This document shows, piece after piece, positions 57,817 to 64,000 of a stretch of DNA of 64,000 bases (positions are counted from its first letter, which is position 1; the number at the start of each line of letters is the position of its first letter). The DNA is from Paraburkholderia kururiensis JCM 10599 = LMG 19447. Its GTDB lineage: Bacteria > Pseudomonadota > Gammaproteobacteria > Burkholderiales > Burkholderiaceae. The translations under genes and the position numbers were made by a program. Where the stretch lies: the NCBI RefSeq assembly GCF_003986935.1, contig NZ_RJZE01000029.1, forward strand, positions 1 through 64,000, in the 5' to 3' direction. A model generated the notes under the pieces. It worked only from the letters and a program-made list of their open reading frames with translations, did not search any database and was not told where the DNA came from.

Positions 57817-59025
57817 GTGAACGAAAGGCGCAGCGACATCCCGGGCGAACAACACGGCCACGCAACGGCTGCTGCGGTGGCCTCTCCCACGGTTGCCGCG
57901 CTCGAAGCGCATCTTGCGCCGTACGCTGCCCGTTCATCGCAGTCTCGTGGACGTCATTTCGATGAGCCGCCCCCTTCCGCGCGCACCGAGTTTCAGCGCG
58001 ACCGGGACCGCATCGTTCACTCCACCGCGTTTCGGCGCCTCGAATACAAGACGCAGGTGTTCGTCAATCACGAGGGCGACCTGTTTCGTACACGGCTCAC
58101 GCACAGCCTGGAAGTCGCGCAGATTGCGCGGTCCGTGGCGCGCAATCTGCGCGTCAACGAAGACCTCGTCGAAGCCATCTCGCTCGCGCACGACCTCGGC
58201 CACACGCCGTTTGGCCACGCCGGCCAGGACGCGCTCAACGAATGCATGCGCGAGCATGGGGGCTTCGAACACAATCTGCAAAGCCTCATCGTGGTCGACG
58301 AACTCGAGGAGCACTACGGCGCATTCAATGGCCTGAACCTGTGCTTCGAAACGCGCGAAGGCATTCTCAAGCATTGCTCGCGTGAAAACGCCCGGCGCCT
58401 CGGCGCGCTCGGCGAGCGTTTCCTGCTGGGTCGCCAGCCTTCCATCGAAGCGCAAATCGCCAACGTCGCGGACGAGATCGCCTACAACAATCACGACGTC
58501 GACGATGGCCTGCGCTCCGGCCTGCTCTCCATCGACCAGCTTGCCGAGGTCGAACTCTGGCAAACGCATTACGAGGCCGCGCGCCGCGACTACCCGCAGA
58601 TCGAAGGACGTCGCCTGATTCATGAAACCGTGCGCCGGATCATCAATACGCTGATCGTCGATCTGATCGACACGACGCGCCGCAATCTCGCCCAGCATGC
58701 ACCCGCGTCGCTCGACGACGTGCGCGCTGCGCCGCCGCTCGTCGCGCACAGCGAGACCGTCGCGGCACAAGCCACGCAATTGAAGCGCTTCCTGTTCGTG
58801 AATCTCTACCGTCACTATCGCGTGATGCGCATGGCGAACAAGGCGCGGCGCGTGGTGGTCGGGCTCTTCGACGCGTTCATCGAGGACTCGCGGCTGTTGC
58901 CGCCTGCGTATCAGTCGAAGGATCCGGCGGTCCAGCCGCGCCTCGTCGCGCACTACATCGCGGGGATGACTGACCGCTATGCGCTCAAGGAGTATCAGCG
59001 GCTCTTCGTGATCGCCGACAACTAA
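57817..59025 (+). CDS. dgt: deoxyguanosinetriphosphate triphosphohydrolase-like protein
   Basis: This is a 402-residue HD-domain dNTP triphosphohydrolase relative. It starts at GTG 57817 behind CTGGAGGAG. Metal-site motifs are TRLTHSLEVAQIARSVAR and the AHDLGHTPFGHAGQDAL run. Family members release triphosphate from dNTPs. Activity on a given dNTP is not predictable from sequence. It follows aroB by 65 bases, an order seen in many gamma- and betaproteobacteria. Confidence 0.9.
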   Translation: MNERRSDIPGEQHGHATAAAVASPTVAALEAHLAPYAARSSQSRGRHFDEPPPSARTEFQRDRDRIVHSTAFRRLEYKTQVFVNHEGDLFRTRLTHSLEVAQIARSVARNLRVNEDLVEAISLAHDLGHTPFGHAGQDALNECMREHGGFEHNLQSLIVVDELEEHYGAFNGLNLCFETREGILKHCSRENARRLGALGERFLLGRQPSIEAQIANVADEIAYNNHDVDDGLRSGLLSIDQLAEVELWQTHYEAARRDYPQIEGRRLIHETVRRIINTLIVDLIDTTRRNLAQHAPASLDDVRAAPPLVAHSETVAAQATQLKRFLFVNLYRHYRVMRMANKARRVVVGLFDAFIEDSRLLPPAYQSKDPAVQPRLVAHYIAGMTDRYALKEYQRLFVIADN

Positions 59026-59121
59026 GCGAGGGGCGCGGTTGCACGCCAGCTCGCCAGCGCCTCGCGCCCGTTTCGCATTCGCAGTCTTTCCAATACCGCA
59101 TCCACCCATGGACGTCTGCCC

Positions 59122-59883
59122 ATGCAAGCTCATCCGATGAAAACATGGCCGTATCCGCACGTGGCTGCCCATCGCGGCGGCGGCACGCTGGCTCCCGAGA
59201 ACACGCTTGTCGCGCTGGAGACAGGGGCGCGCTTCGGACACCGAATGGTCGAGTTCGACGCGAAGCTTTCCGTCGATAACGTCGTTTTCCTGCTGCATGA
59301 CGATACGGTCGATCGCACGTCGAACGGCAGCGGCGCGGCCGCGCGCATGCGCTACGACGCGCTCGCGGCGCTGGACGCCGGCGCCTGGTACGACGCAGCT
59401 TTCGTGGGTGAACGCATGCCGACGCTCGAGCAGGTGGCCGCGCGCTGCAAGGCGTTGGGGCTCGCCGCGAATGTCGAGATCAAGCCGTGTCCCACCCGCG
59501 ACGAGGACACAGGTCGCCTCGTCGCGTTCGAAACGGCCCGGCTTTGGGCGGGCGCGGAACCGGCGCCGCTCCTGTCGTCCTTCTCGTTCGATGCGCTCGC
59601 CGCCGCTCGCGATGCCGCGCCCACGTTGCCGCGCGGCCTGCTCGTTGAACAGCTGCCCGCGGACTGGCGCGCGCAGACAGACGCACTCGGCTGCGTCTCC
59701 CTGCACGTGGACCACGAGCAACTCGACGCGCAACGCGTCGCGCAAATCAAGGCGGCGGGCCTCTTCGTGTTGGCCTATACGGTCAACGACCTGCAGCGCG
59801 CGAGAGAACTCGTCGTGTGGGGCGTGGACACGGTCTGTACCGACCGCATCGACCTGATCGCGCCGGACTCGCTGGGCGGCTGA
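59122..59883 (+). CDS. ugpQ: glycerophosphodiester phosphodiesterase
   Basis: This is a 253-residue GDPD enzyme that hydrolyses glycerophosphodiesters to glycerol-3-phosphate and an alcohol. The active-site HRGGGTLAPENTL, the EFDAKLSVD metal site and the LLHDDTVDRTSNGSG motif identify it. There is no signal peptide, so it is cytosolic like UgpQ. The second Met (59137, MKTWPYPHVAAHRGG) aligns better with the Escherichia coli protein and is an equal start candidate. Confidence 0.92.
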   Translation: MQAHPMKTWPYPHVAAHRGGGTLAPENTLVALETGARFGHRMVEFDAKLSVDNVVFLLHDDTVDRTSNGSGAAARMRYDALAALDAGAWYDAAFVGERMPTLEQVAARCKALGLAANVEIKPCPTRDEDTGRLVAFETARLWAGAEPAPLLSSFSFDALAAARDAAPTLPRGLLVEQLPADWRAQTDALGCVSLHVDHEQLDAQRVAQIKAAGLFVLAYTVNDLQRARELVVWGVDTVCTDRIDLIAPDSLGG

Positions 59884-59943
59884 ACCGCGGCCGCTCCAGG
59901 TGTGGTCGCCCCTCGGCCCGCACGCCGGCGGGCATGTCCCGCC

Positions 59944-60321
59944 TTATCGCGACCGGGCGAGGACCGCGCCCAGGATCAGCGCCACGCCGCCCACGATCGC
60001 AATCGACTGCCACGGATTCTCGCGGACGTAGTCCTGCGCCTGCTCAAGCGCGTCGCCGGCGCGGTCGCGCACCGCGGCGCGTGTTTCGTCGAGCCGGGAG
60101 CGCGCGGCGTCCAGCCGCTTGCGCATGTCGGCGCGCAGCGTCACGGCGTCGGCCTGCGTGCCGTCGGCGAGTGTGGTTTCCAGTTCGGCGAGCAACGCGC
60201 GCAGTTCGCCGGCCACGTCTTCGGCCGCGTGGCGCGTGTGCCGCGCGATACGGCGCGCGTGGCGGCCGGTGGTGTTCCAGGATTCTCCGATGGCGTCCCG
60301 AGTGTTGGGAAATGCAGTCAT
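59944..60321 (-). CDS. DUF883 / ElaB-YqjD family membrane-anchored protein
   Basis: This is a 125-residue protein with a helical, charged body (about 20-100) and a C-terminal membrane anchor in the typical form YVRENPWQSIAIVGGVALIL followed by Arg-Ser-Arg. Family members in Escherichia coli are ribosome-associated inner-membrane proteins expressed in stationary phase. I start at 60321 behind GGAG (minus strand). It is flanked by ugpQ (convergent) and ompW. Confidence 0.88.
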   Translation of the reverse strand: MTAFPNTRDAIGESWNTTGRHARRIARHTRHAAEDVAGELRALLAELETTLADGTQADAVTLRADMRKRLDAARSRLDETRAAVRDRAGDALEQAQDYVRENPWQSIAIVGGVALILGAVLARSR

Positions 60322-60551
60322 GATCGCTCCGTCGATGAAGAATGAAGGGGGTGTCCCGCGCGCCTTGCGTGGAATATTCGCGGGAAGCCCAGTATCACGC
60401 AACTTGGGTGCCCGCGATACCGCTGCAGCGCAACACGCCGCGTCGCGCCTGCCATCAGGGCGTTGCGGGGCGGGTGGAGACGATTGCGGGCACTGTCGGA
60501 ATTACAACCCGTTACGGGGTCAGCACATTTGATCAGGCAGGCATAGAATCG

Positions 60552-60593
60552 AAAAACGCCGCCACGGAACCGGCGAGGTTCCGTGGCGGCGTT
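60552..60593 (-). terminator. ompW terminator
   Basis: A 17-bp perfect stem (60555-60571 with 60577-60593) encloses GGCGA on the plus strand. The A-run at 60552-60556 becomes a T-run on the minus strand. It lies about 75 bases beyond the ompW stop and is the strongest hairpin in the right half of the window. Confidence 0.92.
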
Positions 60594-60666
60594 CAGGTGA
60601 AAAGCGAAGAATGTGCGAAGGTCCGGGCGGGCCGCTGAATTGCGTCCCTTCGTCGGTGCCGATACT

Positions 60667-61389
60667 TTAGAACGCGTAGCCCACCTTGACGTAAGTAACG
60701 ATCGGGTTCAGCTTGATCTTCGTTTCGGACGTCGCGTTGAGCGTACCCACCGGTGTCGAGCGAGCCGTGTTGAGGGTAGCCTTTACGCTGACCGGAATGT
60801 ACGAGATGGAGAGGCCGGCGAACCAGTGTTTGGTGAACGCGTAGTTGAAGCCGAGATTAAATACCGGCGACCAGGAACGATCCGTCGACACGCTGGTCGG
60901 ACCGTTCAGTACGCCCTGCTCGAACTGGCCGTTGGTGATCTTGGCGTCGGTGAACCAGACGCGCGTCACGCCAAGACCCACATATGGCCGGAACTTCGCC
61001 TGGGCGTCGTTGAAGTTGTATTTGAAGAGAAGGGCGGGGCTCCACAGTTTTGCCGAACCGAGCTTGCCGAACTGTTCGAAGGTGCCTTTGCCGTTCAGGT
61101 CGAATTTGGGCGGAATGCCGAGCTCTAACTCCGTCGAGATGTGGTCGGTGATGTAGTAACCGAAGCTCAAACCGATCGTGTCGGAATCGTCAATGCCGGC
61201 ACCGGTGTTCGGAATCGTGATGTTGACGGGTGACCCGCCGACGTTGGTGACTTTGAGTGGATCGCTGCTGTCTTGGGGCATGAAATGAAACCACCCCGTC
61301 GTAACGTAAAACGTATTGGCCGTCTGCGCGTGCGCTGCGGTCATGCAGGCGAGCGCCGCCATCCCCGTCAAGGCCTGTTTTAATTTCAT
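60667..61389 (-). CDS. ompW: outer-membrane protein OmpW
   Basis: This is a 240-residue eight-stranded beta-barrel. The signal peptide MKLKQALTGMAALACMTAAHA is followed by alternating hydrophobic strands. The family motifs ELGIPPKFDLNGKG and VRPYVGLGVTRVWF-like (here RPYVGLGVTRVWFTDAKI) are present. It ends in a C-terminal aromatic strand, VTYVKVGYAF. I start at 61389 behind GAGGAGCACAA. OmpW-type barrels take up small hydrophobic molecules. It is divergent from the transposase-like gene. Confidence 0.93.
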   Translation of the reverse strand: MKLKQALTGMAALACMTAAHAQTANTFYVTTGWFHFMPQDSSDPLKVTNVGGSPVNITIPNTGAGIDDSDTIGLSFGYYITDHISTELELGIPPKFDLNGKGTFEQFGKLGSAKLWSPALLFKYNFNDAQAKFRPYVGLGVTRVWFTDAKITNGQFEQGVLNGPTSVSTDRSWSPVFNLGFNYAFTKHWFAGLSISYIPVSVKATLNTARSTPVGTLNATSETKIKLNPIVTYVKVGYAF

Positions 61390-61576
61390 TTGTGCTCCTC
61401 CATAAAAGGCGTGCTCATTATGACCAGAACGTTTCAAACAGACCATATGGCACGGTTAGAGCTTTCTCCCTAAGCGCTGCGGGGTTTCCGCGCGAGCCGC
61501 GCCACGCCGAAGGCCGCGCGGCGGCCGTTGCGCGGACCCGCGGGTATTTACTAACGCCACTATTGGAAAATCCAGC

Positions 61577-62284
61577 ATGGCACGGCTTGCACGTCTTTAT
61601 GTCCCAGACCAGCCTCAGCACGTGATCCTGCGCGGACTCGACCAGCAGCCCGCTTTCGTCGACGACCAGGACTACGAGCTGTTCATCGATTGCCTGAAGG
61701 CGGCGGCGCGCGATCATCATCTCGCCGTGCACGCCTGGGCGCTCATGCCGGGTGCGGTGCAACTGCTTGTGACACCGTCCGACGAAGCGAGCCTGCCCAA
61801 AGCGATGCAGGCCGTGGGCCGCCGCTACGTGGCTCACTTCAATCGCCGCTACTCGCGGCGTGGCACGTTGTGGGAGGGCCGCTATCGCGCAACGGTGATC
61901 GAGGGCGAGCGGTACTTCCTGCTCGCGAGCCGCGTGGTGGAACTCTCGCCGGTGCGTAACAAGCTCGTGGCAGCGCCCGAGGATTACCGCTGGTCGAGCT
62001 ATCGCCATCACATCGGGCTGACGGTCGACAGCCTCATCACCGACCATCCGCTCTACTGGTCGCTTGGCAATACGCCGTTCGAACGGCAGCGGGCCTACCG
62101 CGAACTGTGCGAGCAGCCGCTCGACGAACGCGAAGCAAATCAACTGCTTCAGGCCACGCTGAAGGGTTGGGTGCTGGGCGGCGAGTCGTATCGCGAATGG
62201 GCGTCGCGTACGGCGAACCGGCGCGTGTCGCCGCTACCGCGCGGGCGTCCGCGCAAGGTTCGGGAGACGCCGCAGACGCAATAG
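61577..62284 (+). CDS. REP-associated transposase relative (Y1 type), catalytic residues lost
   Basis: This is a 235-residue protein with the overall layout of REP-associated tyrosine (Y1/HUH) transposases. It has an N-terminal YVPDQPQHVILRG segment, then VHAWALMPGAVQLLVTPSDE, RRGTLWEGRYRATVI, and SPVRNKLVAAPEDYRWSSYR. In active members the second segment reads MPNHVH. Here residues 57-62 are MPGAVQ, so both HUH histidines (equivalent to 60 and 62) are absent. In the RYIELNPVR-type motif the nucleophilic tyrosine is replaced by Val120. The reading frame is complete and undamaged. No REP or inverted repeats are obvious at its ends. It may be a retained, non-catalytic DNA-binding derivative. 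The gltB regulatory region lies immediately downstream. Confidence 0.75.
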   Translation: MARLARLYVPDQPQHVILRGLDQQPAFVDDQDYELFIDCLKAAARDHHLAVHAWALMPGAVQLLVTPSDEASLPKAMQAVGRRYVAHFNRRYSRRGTLWEGRYRATVIEGERYFLLASRVVELSPVRNKLVAAPEDYRWSSYRHHIGLTVDSLITDHPLYWSLGNTPFERQRAYRELCEQPLDEREANQLLQATLKGWVLGGESYREWASRTANRRVSPLPRGRPRKVRETPQTQ

Positions 62285-62345
62285 CGGCGGGCCGGCGCGC
62301 ATCCGGAAGACGGCATCGGAGGATGCCGTTTCTTTTGCCCTGTTT

Positions 62346-62405
62346 TGATATGGAACCAATTAAAACGACGGAAAATGCACCAATACGATAATTGGTTCCA
62401 TATCA
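62346..62405. repeat. perfect 17-bp inverted repeat upstream of gltB
   Basis: TGATATGGAACCAATTA (62346-62362) and TAATTGGTTCCATATCA (62389-62405) are exact reverse complements separated by 26 bases. The spacer has a low-GC sequence including GCACCAAT. It ends 11 bases before the predicted gltB -35. It may be an operator for a dimeric regulator or a relic of a mobile element end. Its right arm is too far from a T-run to be a terminator. Confidence 0.85.
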
Positions 62406-62416
62406 TCACATTTTGT

Positions 62417-62446
62417 TTGCTATTTCATTGATTCGTCGCGTATATT
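62417..62446 (+). promoter_or_regulatory. candidate gltB promoter
   Basis: TTGCTA (62417-62422) is separated by 18 bases from TATATT (62441-62446). Each box matches four or five consensus bases. Predicted start is near 62453, giving a leader of about 140 bases before gltB. Confidence 0.5.
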
Positions 62447-62550
62447 CCGAATTCCGGCGATTCCTGGGCGCACGACGCGGGAAATCCGCTCCCCAGCGCG
62501 GCCCTCACTCGGGCGTCAGCGTTCAGCGGGAACAAGAACATGGTTTCAAC

Positions 62551-62579
62551 GGCTGGTACGTCTGCGTACCGGCCCTCTT
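62551..62579 (+). terminator. hairpin just before gltB start
   Basis: GGCTGGTACG (62551-62560) pairs with CGTACCGGCC (62565-62574), one G-U pair, around TCTG. CTCTTT follows. The stem ends 20 bases before the ATG, and no clear Shine-Dalgarno is visible for gltB. It may act as an attenuator or limit ribosome access. Both readings are inferences. Confidence 0.5.
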
Positions 62580-62594
62580 TCAGACGGTGTCCCC

Positions 62595-64000
62595 ATGAAC
62601 GACCACCACGAGCACCCGGGTGCCCTGCGCCCCGCCGCCCAGGGTCTGTACGACCCGCAGAACGAGCACGACGCGTGCGGCGTCGGTTTTGTTGCGCACA
62701 TCAAGGGCAAGAAAAGCCACGAGATCATTCAGCAAGGTCTGAAGATTCTCGAGAACCTCGATCACCGGGGCGCCGTGGGCGCGGACCCGCTGATGGGCGA
62801 CGGCGCCGGCATCCTGATCCAGATTCCGGATGGCTTCTATCGCGAAGAGATGGCGAAGCAGGGCGTGACGCTGCCGCCCGCCGGCGAGTATGGCGTCGGC
62901 ATGATCTTCCTGCCGAAGGAGCACGCTTCGCGTCTCGCCTGCGAACAGGAACTGGAGCGCACGGTGAAGGCCGAAGGCCAGGTGGTGCTGGGCTGGCGCG
63001 ACGTGCCGGTCGACCACGCCATGCCCATCTCGCCGAACGTCAAGGCGACCGAGCCGGTGATCCGCCAGATCTTCATCGGCCGCGGCAAGGACATCATGGT
63101 CACCGACGCGCTCGAGCGGAAGCTGTACATCATCCGCAAGACCGCGAGCCACCGCATCCAGGCGCTCAAGCTCAAGCACGGCAAGGAATATTTCGTGCCG
63201 TCGTGCTCGGCGCGCACGGTGGTCTACAAGGGGCTGCTGCTCGCGGGCCAGGTGGGCGTGTACTACCGCGACCTGCAGGACGAGCGTGTCGTGTCGGCGC
63301 TCGCACTGGTGCACCAGCGCTTCTCGACCAACACGTTCCCCGCCTGGGAACTCGCCCACCCGTACCGCATGATTGCCCACAACGGCGAAATCAACACGGT
63401 GAAGGGCAACGTCAACTGGCTCAACGCCCGCACGGGCGCCATTGCCAGCCACGTGCTGGGCGACGACCTGCCGAAGCTCTGGCCGCTGATCTATCCCGGT
63501 CAGTCGGATACGGCGTCGTTCGACAACTGCCTCGAGCTGCTCGTGATGGCGGGCTACCCGCTCGTGCACGCGGTCATGATGATGATTCCGGAGGCGTGGG
63601 AACAGCACACGCTCATGGACGACAACCGCCGCGCGTTCTACGAGTACCACGCCGCCATGATGGAGCCGTGGGACGGCCCCGCCGCCATCGCGTTCACGGA
63701 TGGCCGCCAGATCGGCGCGACGCTCGACCGTAACGGCCTGCGTCCGGCCCGCTACATCATCACGGACGACGACCTCGTCATCATGGCGTCCGAATCGGGC
63801 GTGCTGCCCATTCCCGAATCGAAGATCGTCAAGAAGTGGCGCCTGCAGCCGGGCAAGATGTTCCTGATCGACATGGAACACGGCCGCATCATCGACGACA
63901 AGGAACTCAAGGACAACCTCGCCAACGCCAAGCCGTACAAGAGCTGGATCGACGCCGTGCGCATCAAGCTCGACGAGATCGAGCCGAAGGCCGAGGAAGT
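62595..64000 (+). CDS. gltB: glutamate synthase (NADPH) large subunit, 5' part
   Basis: The frame from ATG 62595 (MNDHHEHPGALRPAAQGLYD) stays open to the window edge (468 codons seen of about 1,500 expected). The nucleophile Cys28 lies in NEHDACGVGFVAHIKG and would be exposed by propeptide removal, as in other GltB proteins. Further family segments are HRGAVGADPLMGDGAGI, the SALALVHQRFSTNTFPAWEL glutaminase motif and AHNGEINTVKGNVNW. The enzyme makes two glutamates from glutamine and 2-oxoglutarate. gltD is expected outside the window. Confidence 0.95.
   Translation, partial: MNDHHEHPGALRPAAQGLYDPQNEHDACGVGFVAHIKGKKSHEIIQQGLKILENLDHRGAVGADPLMGDGAGILIQIPDGFYREEMAKQGVTLPPAGEYGVGMIFLPKEHASRLACEQELERTVKAEGQVVLGWRDVPVDHAMPISPNVKATEPVIRQIFIGRGKDIMVTDALERKLYIIRKTASHRIQALKLKHGKEYFVPSCSARTVVYKGLLLAGQVGVYYRDLQDERVVSALALVHQRFSTNTFPAWELAHPYRMIAHNGEINTVKGNVNWLNARTGAIASHVLGDDLPKLWPLIYPGQSDTASFDNCLELLVMAGYPLVHAVMMMIPEAWEQHTLMDDNRRAFYEYHAAMMEPWDGPAAIAFTDGRQIGATLDRNGLRPARYIITDDDLVIMASESGVLPIPESKIVKKWRLQPGKMFLIDMEHGRIIDDKELKDNLANAKPYKSWIDAVRIKLDEIEPKAEE

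Larger units (their letters stand above)
62285..62594 (+). promoter_or_regulatory. gltB upstream region
   Basis: This 310-base interval is AT-rich relative to its neighbours. It contains a perfect 17-bp inverted repeat (62346-62405), a promoter candidate TTGCTA-18-TATATT (62417-62446), and a hairpin at 62551-62574 that ends 20 bases before the gltB start. No gene is visible. Confidence 0.6.

Noticed and set aside
62376..62399. Possible NtrC-type site TGCACCA...TGGT upstream of gltB
   Set aside because: The second half-site does not read TGGTGCA and the spacing is wrong, so I keep only the inverted repeat observation.
62346..62405. Interpreting the 17-bp inverted repeat as a terminator of the transposase-like gene
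   Set aside because: The 26-base loop and absence of a T-run after the right arm make intrinsic termination unlikely.

Overview
This is chromosomal DNA of a high-GC betaproteobacterium, almost certainly Burkholderiaceae (Burkholderia, Paraburkholderia, Caballeronia or a close relative). The evidence is the order rrn end, tRNA-Tyr/Gly/Thr, tufA, tRNA-Trp, secE-nusG, rplKAJL, rpoBC, recQ, rpsL-rpsG-fusA-tufB-rpsJ, then the S10, spc and alpha ribosomal clusters, together with a ResB/CcsB (System II) cytochrome c maturation pair, a lptM-lysA pair and a pilM-N-O-Q-aroK-aroB-dgt block. The genus call is inference from gene content and protein sequence. No alignment was run.

Layout. Positions 1-2900 hold the 3' end of a 5S rRNA with its terminator, three tRNAs driven by a near-consensus promoter, tufA, tRNA-Trp, secE and nusG. 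Positions 3000-14240 hold rplK, rplA, rplJ, rplL, rpoB and rpoC, with an L10-leader region and an attenuator between rplL and rpoB. recQ (14407-16254) lies between this block and the str operon (rpsL, rpsG, fusA, tufB, rpsJ). Positions 21480-35830 carry rplC through rplQ, including secY, infA, rpmJ and rpoA. Internal promoters lie before rplC and before rplN. Both have their -10 box inside an inverted repeat.

From about 35,990 the content is ordinary core genome. It holds cutA-dsbD (+); hemB and engB/ysxC (-); a diheme cytochrome c4-like gene, resB and ccsB (+); msrP-msrQ (+); lptM-lysA (-); cyaY (+); mrcA (-); pilM-pilN-a PilO/PilP fusion-pilQ-aroK-aroB-dgt (+); ugpQ (+); a DUF883/ElaB-like gene and ompW (-); a catalytically degenerate REP-type transposase relative (+); and the 5' part of gltB running off the right edge.

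Functionally, the left 36 kb is the transcription-translation core: elongation factors, about 30 ribosomal proteins, RNA polymerase, NusG and SecYE. The right part covers envelope redox and cytochrome biogenesis, peptidoglycan and diaminopimelate metabolism, type IV pilus-type assembly, the shikimate pathway and glutamate synthesis.

I see no CRISPR array, prophage, toxin system or biosynthetic island, and nothing I would call a wholly new system. The items most worth a second look are the PilO-PilP fusion with a reduced pilus-assembly set, the transposase relative that has lost its catalytic residues beside gltB, a perfect 17-bp inverted repeat upstream of gltB, promoters embedded in hairpins in the ribosomal cluster, a perfect 12-bp palindrome between two divergent genes, and an orphan plus-strand terminator between hemB and engB.
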